From: Candidatus Omnitrophota bacterium | GTDB lineage: Bacteria; Omnitrophota; Gorgyraeia; 2-01-FULL-45-10 | DNA length: 9,362 nt | NCBI GenBank assembly: GCA_030691985.1 | Contig: JAUYDB010000084.1 | Coordinates: 1-9,362, forward strand | Direction of reading: 5' to 3' | Shown: one piece after another, positions 1 to 6,729 of the stretch | Position numbering within the stretch: the first letter of the stretch is position 1 | Layout of the letters: each line of letters starts with the position of its first letter | Made by a program: the position numbers and the translations under genes | Notes under the pieces: generated by a model | What the model was told of the DNA's origin: nothing | Database searches by the model: none | Seen by the model: only the letters and a program-made list of their open reading frames with translations

Positions 1-73
1 TCTCCCCCTTCGGGGGAGAGGAAATTATGAGGGAATCCCCTCTCCCCTTTAGGGGAGAGGGCAAGGGTGAGGG
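1..73. repeat. Two tandem GC-rich hairpin units (left one truncated by the window edge)
   Basis: Hairpin A pairs TCTCCCCC (1-8) with GGGGGAGA (12-19), perfect over 8 bp. Hairpin B pairs CCCTCTCCCC (38-47) with GGGGAGAGGG (52-61), perfect over 10 bp around a TTTA loop. The two units are related: GGGGAGAG recurs at 13-20 and 52-59, and TGAGGG recurs at 28-33 and 68-73, so the period is 39-40 bases. This looks like a dispersed intergenic palindrome of the CCCTCTCCCC...GGGGAGAGGG kind present in many bacterial genomes (from memory, not searched). No T-run follows either stem, so a classical intrinsic terminator is not supported. It could still end or protect the transcript of an upstream gene lying outside the window. 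Confidence 0.75.
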
Positions 74-147
74 GTAGGCAAAGATCGAATCTCGAAACGT
101 GTTTCCCCTCGAGACTCACACTCTAATTTGGACACGAGTGAAATTAA

Positions 148-960
148 ATGATAAATAAAAAGATCGGCATTATCGGATGCGGGAACATGGGGGAGGCGCT
201 ATTGAGCCGCCTGTCGAATGTCCTCGAGAAGAGCGTGTCATTGATGGTCAGCGAAACTGACACGGCGCGAAGAGATTATATACGTTCCAGGTACAGGATA
301 ATCGTTGAGACGGACAATAACGCCGTTGTCAAATACTCGGATATAATAATCCTCGCCGTAAAACCAAAGGATTGCGACATGGTATTGAAAGAGGAGGTAT
401 GTTGCGGTATTTCAAAGGATAAGATTCTCGTCTCTATTGTTGCCGGGATCACCACCGGATATATCGAAAGCGTGATCGGTAAAGGCATTCCCGTCATACG
501 GGTCATGCCGAACATGGCGGCTGTTATAGGTGAGGCTATATCCAGCATAAGCATGGGCAGCGCCGCGCGCCCCGAACACGCCGTTATGGTGAAAGAGATA
601 TTTTCTACTATCGGCGACGTTGTTGAAGTCGATGAGAAGTTAGTCGATGCGGTGACCGCTTTGAGCGGAAGCGGGCCGGCATATTTTTTCTGTCTGATGG
701 AGGCCATGATTGAGGCCGGCGAAAAATTTGGATTGGACAAGCAGACCGCGCGGCGCCTTGTGGCGAAAACAGCGCTTGGCAGCGCCAGGTTGCTTGAGGC
801 GCTAAAGGAAGATCCCGGCGCTTTAATAAAAAAAGTGGCGTCAAAAGGCGGAACGACGGAAGCCGCTTTAAAGGTCTTTAAGGCGAAGGGTTTTAAGCGT
901 ATCATTAAAGACGCTGTCAATTCAGCGCGCAAACGCTCAAAAGAGCTTTCGAGGAGGTAG
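148..960 (+). CDS. proC: Pyrroline-5-carboxylate reductase
   Basis: Catalyses the last step of proline synthesis, the NAD(P)H-dependent reduction of 1-pyrroline-5-carboxylate, in the cytoplasm. At 270 residues it has the usual family length. The N-terminal Rossmann fold shows GCGNMG (residues 10-15) for dinucleotide binding. AVKPKD (70-75) and RVMPNM (118-123) follow; the family more often has MPNT, so Met123 is a mild variant. The C-terminal helical dimerisation domain contains the family signature SGSGPAYF (163-170) and GGTTEAAL (234-241), which form the substrate pocket in known structures. The ATG at 148 places the GxGxxG motif at the expected distance from the N-terminus, and a weak purine-rich GAGTG lies 7 bases upstream. 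The gene ends in TAG at 958-960, which shows that UAG is a normal stop here. The yggT-family gene begins 4 bases later, and its ribosome binding site lies inside the last proC codons. Confidence 0.97.
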   Translation: MINKKIGIIGCGNMGEALLSRLSNVLEKSVSLMVSETDTARRDYIRSRYRIIVETDNNAVVKYSDIIILAVKPKDCDMVLKEEVCCGISKDKILVSIVAGITTGYIESVIGKGIPVIRVMPNMAAVIGEAISSISMGSAARPEHAVMVKEIFSTIGDVVEVDEKLVDAVTALSGSGPAYFFCLMEAMIEAGEKFGLDKQTARRLVAKTALGSARLLEALKEDPGALIKKVASKGGTTEAALKVFKAKGFKRIIKDAVNSARKRSKELSRR

Positions 961-964
961 ATAC

Positions 965-1264
965 ATGTTCGTAGCGGGCAATTTCATTGCGGCGATAGCT
1001 ACCATATTGGACTATATCCTTACGATAGCAAACTGGCTTATAATAATACGGGCGCTTATAAGCTGGGTTAATCCCGACCCGTTCAACCCGATAGTCCAGT
1101 TATTGCACAAGACGACTGATCCGATCCTGGCGCCGTTTCGAAGGATAATTCCCATGTATAATGCGGGGCTCGATCTCTCGCCTATATTCGCGCTAATATT
1201 CATATGGTTTTTGAAATTATTTCTTATCAGGACGCTGTTTGGACTTGCGATGAGGATGGCGTAA
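965..1264 (+). CDS. YggT-family small membrane protein
   Basis: A 99-residue integral membrane protein of the YggT family, whose exact role is not settled; members are often encoded next to proC or cell-division genes, as here. Two hydrophobic helices are visible, about residues 8-34 and 72-94. Between them lies the recognisable family block RALISWVNPDPFNP (29-42), followed by DPILAPFRR (52-60) and a second conserved patch GLDLSPIFALI (68-78). The start at 965 is supported by a strong GAGGAGG at 951-957 that overlaps the proC stop codon, implying translational coupling. The gene ends in TAA at 1262-1264, and the mtnP ribosome binding site follows almost at once. The length matches the single-unit version of the family (many proteobacterial members carry two units). 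The family call is secure; the function is unknown. Confidence 0.9.
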   Translation: MFVAGNFIAAIATILDYILTIANWLIIIRALISWVNPDPFNPIVQLLHKTTDPILAPFRRIIPMYNAGLDLSPIFALIFIWFLKLFLIRTLFGLAMRMA

Positions 1265-1282
1265 ATATTAAAAGGAGAAGCC

Positions 1283-2161
1283 ATGGAAGGCAAGGTCGGC
1301 ATTATAGGCGGCAGCGGTTTTTACGCGATGGAAGGTATAAAGAAGGTCAGGGCCGTTAGGGTGCCTACACCTTTCGGCGAGCCTTCAGACGACTTTATAG
1401 CCGGCTCGCTGGAGGGTAGAGATGTAGTTTTTTTGGCGCGCCACGGAAAAAGCCACATGATCTCGCCTTCAGAGATAAATTATCCGGCGAATATTTACGG
1501 CATGAAGAAACTCGGGGTTGACCGGATAATATCCGTATCCGCCTGCGGCAGCCTTAAGGAAGAGATTAAGCCGCTTGATATAGTGATACCGGACCAGTTT
1601 GTGGACAGGACCAATCAGGCGCGCAGGATGACGTTCTTTGGTGAAGGCGTCGTGGCGCATTGCCCGTTTGCCGAGCCGGTCTGTCCCGATCTGGCGAAGG
1701 CGCTTTACGATGCCGGGTGCGCATCCGGCGCGAGCATGCGTCTCGGCGGAACATATCTTAACATGGAAGGCCCGCAGTTTTCCACTAAGGCGGAATCGAA
1801 GCTTTACCGTTCGTGGGGTATGGATATCATAGGCATGACCAACATGGCGGAGGCAAGGCTTGCCCGCGAAGCCGAGATTTGCTATGCGACGCTCGCCTGC
1901 GTAACCGATTATGATTGCTGGCACATGGATGAGTCGCAAGAATCTGTTACGGTTGAGATGATAGTCGCTAATCTTTTGAAGAATGTTGAGACATCCAGGA
2001 ATATAGTGAAGGCCGTCCTGCCGAAACTCGGGTTTGAGCGAAGATGCGCCTGCGCGTCGGCCCTAAAAGACGCTATCATAACCAGGCCGGATGCGATAAC
2101 GAAGGCGGTCAGGAAGAGGCTGGAGCCGATCATCGGTAAGTATGTGAACTGCTCAAAATGA
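1283..2161 (+). CDS. mtnP: S-methyl-5'-thioadenosine phosphorylase
   Basis: Cleaves methylthioadenosine with phosphate to adenine and methylthioribose-1-phosphate, the entry to methionine salvage and the disposal of the polyamine-synthesis by-product. The 292-residue protein has all the marks of the purine nucleoside phosphorylase family 2. GGSGFY (9-14) and Arg53-His54 are the phosphate-binding elements. SACGS (86-90), DQFVDRT (104-110) and MEGPQFSTKAES (161-172) resemble human MTAP closely. MTNMAE (185-190) carries the ribose-contacting Met. DYDCW (209-213) carries the two Asp residues that select adenine over 6-oxopurines, which argues for MTAP rather than guanosine/inosine phosphorylase. 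A C-terminal tail of about 40 residues (from about 252) with a CAC motif is common in bacterial members. AGGAG just upstream of the ATG supports the start. No other methionine-salvage gene lies nearby. Confidence 0.94.
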   Translation: MEGKVGIIGGSGFYAMEGIKKVRAVRVPTPFGEPSDDFIAGSLEGRDVVFLARHGKSHMISPSEINYPANIYGMKKLGVDRIISVSACGSLKEEIKPLDIVIPDQFVDRTNQARRMTFFGEGVVAHCPFAEPVCPDLAKALYDAGCASGASMRLGGTYLNMEGPQFSTKAESKLYRSWGMDIIGMTNMAEARLAREAEICYATLACVTDYDCWHMDESQESVTVEMIVANLLKNVETSRNIVKAVLPKLGFERRCACASALKDAIITRPDAITKAVRKRLEPIIGKYVNCSK

Positions 2162-2170
2162 AACTGCGCG

Positions 2171-2258
2171 TTCCGTAGGATGTTGGAAATAGGATGTAGG
2201 ATGTCTGTGGTGTCGACCTCACAGACGTCCCGCGTCCTACGTCCCACGTCCTACGGAG
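2171..2258 (+). repeat. Long heptamer-built inverted repeat in the ileS leader
   Basis: The left arm 2173-2209 and right arm 2220-2256 are 37 bases each around a 10-base loop (2210-2219). Pairing them in a + strand RNA gives 29 Watson-Crick pairs, 4 G-U pairs (T2181, T2195, T2197, T2202) and 4 mismatches. T2172-A2257 and T2171-G2258 can extend the outer end. Each arm is made of four 7-base words: TAGGATG, TTGGAAA, TAGGATG, TAGGATG (2176-2203), and CGTCCCG, CGTCCTA, CGTCCCA, CGTCCTA (2226-2253). It lies between the mtnP stop and the ileS start. No T-run follows, so an intrinsic terminator is unlikely, and no T-box signature was found. A dispersed palindromic element or an mRNA-processing/stability structure is most plausible. 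Confidence 0.85.
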
Positions 2259-2277
2259 AGCGTAGATTTAGGTAAAC

Positions 2278-5019
2278 ATGGACTATAAAGCGACGCTGAA
2301 TCTGCCGAGGACCGACTTCCCGATGAAGGCGGACCTGCCAAGGCGCGAACCTGAGATATTGAGGCAGTGGGAAGAGGCAGGCCTTTATGGAAAGGTGAGG
2401 AAGAAATATAAGGGCAGGGACAAATTTATATTGCACGATGGCCCGCCGTATGCGAACGGCAATATTCACATGGGCCATGCCCTGAACAAGATACTCAAGG
2501 ATATCGTAATTAGATATAAGACTATGCGCGGCTATGACGCGCCGTACGTTCCGGGATGGGATTGCCACGGACTGCCGGTAGAGCACCAGCTATTTAAAGA
2601 ACTGAAGATGACGAAATATGACATAGACCAGGTAAGTTTTCGCAAAAAGGCATACGACTATGCCATGAAATATGTGGCTATACAGAAGGGAGAGTTTAAG
2701 CGGCTCGGCATACTGGGAGAATGGGATAACCCATAGCTTACCATCTCAAAAAATTATGAAGCCGAAATCATCCGATCTTTCGGACGCCTCGTCGAGAAGG
2801 GGTACATATATAAAGATCTGAAACCTGTCAACTGGTGCACAACCTGCGAGACTGCCCTGGCTGAGGCGGAAGTCGAATACGAGGACAAGGCCTCTTTTTC
2901 AGCGTATGTCAAATTCGAATCGGTCCATGACGGCCTCCCGGCCTTTTTTTTGATCTGGACTACTACGCCATGGACTCTGGTCGCCAATGTTGCGATCGCG
3001 GTCCATCCGAACTTTGACTATTGCCTGGTCGATATCCGGGGTCCGGCCTTTAAAGGAGAGCGCTTTATGTTGGCAAAAGACCTTCTTGACCGGACGATGG
3101 AAAAAATAGGCGTAAAGGACTTCAAGGTTTTAAAAACAATCAAGGGAAAGGAACTGGAAGGGTCGGAGGCACGCCACCCGTTCTGCGACAGAAAGTCCAT
3201 GGTGGTACTGGCGGAATATGTTTCGATGAAGGACGGCTCGGGCTGTGTTCATACGGCGCCCGGGCACGGCCGGGAAGACTATATGACAGGTAAAAAATAC
3301 AATCTTCCCGTGATAATGCCTGTGGACTCGAAGGGAAGGTTTGACAATTCCGCCGGCGAATTTACCGGCATGGAAGTTAATAAAGCGAACAAGGCCATAA
3401 TGGAAAAGTTGAAATCTTCAGGCAGTCTCGTACATGAAGAAGAGATACGCCATTCTTATCCTCATTGCTGGCGCTGCAAAAGGGCGATCATATTCAGGGC
3501 AACCGAACAGTATTTTCTTAAGATAGACCACGACGACTTAAGGAATAAGATGCTTGGCGCGATCACTCAGGAGATAGGCTGGATACCGCAGACTGGCCAA
3601 TCGAGGATATCGGCTATGGTCAAGAACCGTCCGGATTGGTGCCTATCAAGACAGAGATACTGGGGAGTTCCAATAATAGCGTTTTATTGTAAAAATTGCG
3701 GACAGGTCATGCTCGATCCGAAGGCTATAGAGCATGTAGCGTCGTTGGTGGATAGAGAAGGTTCGGGCGCATGGTTTTCAAGGAAAGAGGAAGATCTATT
3801 GGCCAAAGGCGCTAAATGCGCAAAATGCGGCGGGGGAAATTTCGTAAAAGAAACCGATATCATTGATGTATGGTTCGATTCCGGCGTGAGCCATCAGGCG
3901 GTTCTGAAGAGAAACAGGGATCTGAAATACCCGTGTGAGCTGTATCTGGAGGGTTCCGACCAGCACCGCGGATGGTTCCAGTCAGCGCTGATAAGCGCGA
4001 TGGCGATAGATGGCGTCGTCCCGTATAAGAGCGTATTGACACACGGATTCGTCGTGGACGGCGATGGCAAGAAGATGTCAAAATCCACGGGAAATGTCAT
4101 AACGCCTGAAGAGGTTATGAAGCGTTACGGCGCCGATATATTAAGGCTGTGGGTTTCCTCCAGCGATTACGCGGAGGATGTGAGATTGTCGGAAGAGATA
4201 CTGAAGCGGCTTTCCGACGCATACAGGAAGATAAGGAATACATACAAATATTTATTAAGCAATCTTTATGATTTCGCACCGGCGAATAATCGCATTTCAC
4301 ATGATAAGATGCTTGAGATAGACAGGTGGATCCTGTCGAGAGTATCAACCTTGATAAAGGGCGCCTCACTTAATTACGAATCTTATGCCTTTCACAAAGT
4401 TTACAGGGACATATACCAATTTTGTGTATACGAAGTTTCTTCGGTGTACCTCGATATCCTTAAGGACAGGATGTATACATTCAAGGCGGATTCCTTAGAG
4501 CGAAGATCCGGCCAGAGCGCAATGTATGAGCTTTTGCTGTGCCTGCTCAAGATAATGGCCCCCATACTTACGATCACGACCGAAGAGGTGTGGAGCTGCC
4601 TGAAGATCGCAGGAAAGGCCGACTCTATACATTTAGAAGCTTGGCCGGACGACAATTGCCAGAGATGGCTCGACAAGGCTCTGGATGACAAATGGGCGGC
4701 CCTTATAAATCTTAGGGAAACCGTCCTGAAGAAACTGGAGGAGAAGAGACAGGTTGGCGTGATAGGCTCGAGCCTTGAGGCGCGCGTTACACTGGCCGTA
4801 AAGGACGAAGCCATGAGGAAGCTGTTGAATGAAAATAAGGATATTCTGCGGTATCTCTTCATAGTCTCGCAGGCAGAATTTAAAAATACGCCGGAGGATG
4901 TTATCGATATTCAGAAGGCGAAAGGCGCAAAGTGCCAGAGATGTTGGAACTATAGCGAGGAGGTCGGAAGCGACAGTTCACACCCGACCCTATGCGAGAG
5001 GTGCGTTAAGTCTATATGA
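2278..5019 (+). CDS. ileS: Isoleucyl-tRNA synthetase, interrupted by one in-frame TAG
   Basis: Charges tRNA-Ile with isoleucine and edits misactivated valine. The frame runs 913 codons, a normal IleRS length, with a single TAG as codon 153. Visible in order: the HIGH motif as HMGH (64-67) in a typical GNIHMGH context; PGWDCHGLP (92-100); the editing-domain motifs WTTTPWTL (227-234) and HTAPGHGREDY (325-335); YLEGSDQHRGWFQSA; and KMSKS (599-603). The anticodon-binding helical domain follows. Three Cys-pair sets look like zinc sites: C187/C190 with C397/C400, C471/C474 with C514/C517, and a C-terminal C886/C889 with C906/C909. The ATG at 2278 is fixed by an in-frame stop three codons upstream; only a weak TAGG precedes it. 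Codons 154-224, between the TAG and the first later in-frame start-type codon, read as perfect IleRS (EAEIIR, KPVNWCTTCETALAEAEVEYED). The frame is therefore not shifted, only stopped. Ends in TGA. Confidence 0.95.
2734..2736 (+). other. In-frame amber codon inside ileS
   Basis: The reading frame gives EWDNP, then TAG, then LTISKNYEAEIIR. IleRS proteins normally read ...W-x-x-P-Y-L-T-M... at this point, so the TAG stands where a conserved Tyr (TAT or TAC) is expected, one base change away. The next base is C, a context that is relatively leaky for UAG in studied bacteria. The next in-frame start-type codon is TTG at 2950, with no Shine-Dalgarno in front of it. Restart there would lose about 71 conserved residues, including C187/C190 of a zinc site. 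Possible explanations are a sequencing or assembly error, a recent nonsense mutation, an amber suppressor, or programmed readthrough. Confidence 0.9.
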
Positions 5020-5035
5020 AGAAATCGTAGATCAC

Positions 5036-5059
5036 AGACCATTTAGTCCATGGTCCATA
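5036..5059. repeat. Short palindrome and 7-base tandem repeat in the ileS-dksA spacer
   Basis: Within the 56-base spacer, GACCAT (5037-5042) can pair with ATGGTC (5050-5055) over 6 bp with a 7-base loop. GTCCATG (5046-5052) and GTCCATA (5053-5059) form a tandem of 7-base words. The 7-base period is the same as in the larger structure before ileS, although the words differ. The stem is too weak and lacks the T-run needed for a terminator. The ribosome binding site of the next gene begins 4 bases later. Confidence 0.5.
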
Positions 5060-5075
5060 GAAAAGGAGTAACAAA

Positions 5076-5519
5076 ATGGCAAAAAAGACCAAGGCGGCAA
5101 AAGCGAAGAAAATTTCCGGGGCGAAAAGAAACGCAAAAATAAAAAAGATGCCCAAGGATGAGCTAAAAAAATATAAAGAGCAATTGCTCGCGGAGAGAAA
5201 AAAAGTGGAAGGCGATATCTCTCACATAGCGGAGAATACCCTTCATAAGTCCAAGAGAGACGCGTCGGGCGATCTCTCCGGTTATTCGTATCACATGGCC
5301 GATATGGCGAGCGATGATTACGACAGGGATTTTTCGCTCGGCAGGGTTACGGACGAGCAGAAGGTCCTCTACGCTATAGATGAGGCCTTGAAACGAATAA
5401 CGGATGGGGCGTATGGCTTGTGCCTGCAGTGCGATAAACCGATATCGAAAAATCGCCTGAAGGCCTTACCTTATACAGAGCTCTGTATAGATTGCCAGAA
5501 GAAGACTGAGAGTAAATGA
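5076..5519 (+). CDS. TraR/DksA-family zinc-finger protein with lysine-rich N-terminal tail
   Basis: A 147-residue member of the DksA/TraR family, whose studied members bind the secondary channel of RNA polymerase and alter initiation, often together with ppGpp. A four-Cys zinc finger is plain: C116/C119 (CLQC) and C137/C140 (CIDC), with the typical YGLCLQC...KPISKNRLKALPYTELC layout. Residues about 28-110 should form the helical hairpin. Its tip region reads HMADMASDD (73-81) rather than the DxxDxA tip of E. coli DksA, so it looks nearer to the YteA-like branch. The first 33 residues hold 13 lysines with many alanines, a basic, probably disordered tail that may contact nucleic acid. AAGGAG at 5063-5068, 7 bases before the ATG, supports the start. 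The stop overlaps the lspA start as ATGA, so the two are translationally coupled. I leave the symbol blank because true DksA function is not shown. Confidence 0.88.
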   Translation: MAKKTKAAKAKKISGAKRNAKIKKMPKDELKKYKEQLLAERKKVEGDISHIAENTLHKSKRDASGDLSGYSYHMADMASDDYDRDFSLGRVTDEQKVLYAIDEALKRITDGAYGLCLQCDKPISKNRLKALPYTELCIDCQKKTESK

Positions 5520-5953
5520 CTTTTCTGGCAGCGGCCTTCATATTTATATTAGATCGGCTGACAAAAGTTATAGCGATGAGCTGCCTTGTCCATGGACAGC
5601 CGGTAGAAGTCCTGCGAAACATCTTCCGCATCACTCTCGTATTAAATACAGGCACCGCCTTCGGCCTGTTCAAAGGTAAAGTAGCTGTATTTTCGGGCAT
5701 ATCCGTCAGTGTCATCGTCTTTATAGTAGTTTATATACTTAGGAACAAAAAAGCTGGAATAATATTATCGTTAGCGCTTGGACTTATACTTGGCGGAGCC
5801 TCCGGAAATCTGTTCGACAGGATAAGATTCGGATATGTGATAGATTTTTTGGACTTCGGTATCTGGCCGGTGTTTAACCTCGCGGACTCGGCGATAACGA
5901 CCGGTGTCGCGATCCTTGTTTTGAGACTTTTATGGCTTCGTAAAGTTAAATAA
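5516..5953 (+). CDS. lspA: Lipoprotein signal peptidase (signal peptidase II)
   Basis: An inner-membrane aspartyl protease that removes the signal peptide from diacylglyceryl-modified prolipoproteins. The 145-residue protein has four hydrophobic segments (about 2-20, 54-75, 80-97 and 116-140). Family blocks are all present: LDRLTK (12-17, commonly DQxTK), NTGTAFG (44-50), GGASGNLFDR (93-102), VIDFLDF (108-114) and FNLADSAI (120-127). Asp110 and Asp124 are the expected catalytic pair. It is a little shorter than the roughly 160-residue proteobacterial enzymes, with a short spacer between the two Asp motifs. The ATG overlaps the preceding stop codon (ATGA, 5516-5519), a typical coupled start, and it puts the first motif at the family's usual distance from the N-terminus. 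lgt, which acts one step earlier in the same pathway, begins 8 bases after the stop. Confidence 0.95.
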   Translation: MTFLAAAFIFILDRLTKVIAMSCLVHGQPVEVLRNIFRITLVLNTGTAFGLFKGKVAVFSGISVSVIVFIVVYILRNKKAGIILSLALGLILGGASGNLFDRIRFGYVIDFLDFGIWPVFNLADSAITTGVAILVLRLLWLRKVK

Positions 5954-5961
5954 GGTAAGTT

Positions 5962-6729
5962 ATGCACCCAATCCTGATAAAGATCGGCCCTGTAGCGGTA
6001 TATTCCTACGGTGTTATGGTTAGTCTCGGAGCGGGCCTCGCGGCTTTCCTTATCTATAGACGCGCCGGTGAGTTGGGTTTCGCCAAAGACAGGGTTATAG
6101 ATCTTGTCGTCCTGCTGTTAATGTCAGGCATCGTCGGCGCGAGGCTCTTCTATGTAACGCTTAACCTGCCGTATTACGCTACCAACATCTTTGAGATTTT
6201 CGATTTGACCAAAGGCGGCCTTGTCTGGTATGGCGGATTCTTAGCCGCCCTATCTGCCTTGATATGGTATACGGTAAAGCGCAGACTGAACTTCTGGGTT
6301 TTGGCCGATCTTATGGTTCCGTATCTGGCACTGGCCCAGGCGTTCGGCCGGATAGGTTGTTTTTTGAACGGCTGCTGTTATGGTATCGAAGCGCCGCGCG
6401 GGCATCCTCTTGGAGTAACCTTCCCTCAAGATTCTCATATATTGCGGTATCCCACGCAGCTATATTCGTCTTTAGTGCTTTTGTTGATTTTTGTTCTCTT
6501 GCGGATCTGGCAGGACAATAGGCGGTTCGTCGGAGAGATATTTTTAGGTTATTGCATATTGTATGCTGCGAAACGGTTCCTGATGGAATTTTTAAGAGGC
6601 GATAATCGGAAGGTTTTTGCCGGCCTTACGATATTCCAGATAATAAGTATTGCAGTACTTACGGCTGCCTTATCAATCTTTATCTACAAGACGGCGCTAT
6701 GGAAAAAGAAGATTTCAGCTTTGAGGTGA
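5962..6729 (+). CDS. lgt: Prolipoprotein diacylglyceryl transferase
   Basis: Transfers diacylglycerol from phosphatidylglycerol to the lipobox cysteine of prolipoproteins, the step before LspA cleavage, in the cytoplasmic membrane. At 255 residues it is within the normal range. Signature segments are YSYGVMVSLG (14-23), GARLFYV (59-65), GGLVWYGGF (85-93), FGRIGCFLNGCCYG (128-141), the PTQLYSS motif (164-170) and the C-terminal RFLMEFLRGD (205-214) with its Arg-x3-Glu-x2-Arg pattern. The residue aligned with E. coli His103, usually FHGG, appears to be Tyr90 (WYGG). This variant also occurs, as far as I recall, in other non-proteobacterial Lgt proteins. The protein has many hydrophobic helices and a basic C-terminus (WKKK). 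GGTAAG just upstream of the ATG gives a modest ribosome binding site. The end of the gene is overlapped by 31 bases by the next start. Confidence 0.95.
   Translation: MHPILIKIGPVAVYSYGVMVSLGAGLAAFLIYRRAGELGFAKDRVIDLVVLLLMSGIVGARLFYVTLNLPYYATNIFEIFDLTKGGLVWYGGFLAALSALIWYTVKRRLNFWVLADLMVPYLALAQAFGRIGCFLNGCCYGIEAPRGHPLGVTFPQDSHILRYPTQLYSSLVLLLIFVLLRIWQDNRRFVGEIFLGYCILYAAKRFLMEFLRGDNRKVFAGLTIFQIISIAVLTAALSIFIYKTALWKKKISALR

Noticed and set aside
90..114. Imperfect palindrome TCTCGA...TCGAGA with inner AAAC/GTTT before proC
   Set aside because: It can fold, but only with a 4-base bulge; it is too weak to call an operator without conservation data.
276..932. Long antisense open frame (218 codons) opposite proC
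   Set aside because: It is the mirror of a fully supported proC, has a composition typical of an antisense shadow, and shows no domain or ribosome binding site.
2171..2258. Intrinsic terminator between mtnP and ileS
   Set aside because: The stem is long enough but no T-run follows on either strand; the downstream bases are purine-rich on the + strand.
2162..2277. T-box riboswitch controlling ileS
   Set aside because: No T-box signature (such as a TGG-ACCGCG-like bulge) or terminator/antiterminator pair is visible; the heptamer hairpin accounts for most of the spacer.
2734..2736. Genome-wide UAG reassignment (alternative genetic code)
   Set aside because: proC ends in TAG exactly at its family length, and the rluD-type gene ends in TAG followed by TAA, so UAG behaves as a stop elsewhere in the window.
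2950..5019. Separate gene starting at TTG 2950
   Set aside because: The frame is the direct continuation of ileS, conserved IleRS sequence extends upstream to the TAG, and no ribosome binding site precedes the TTG.
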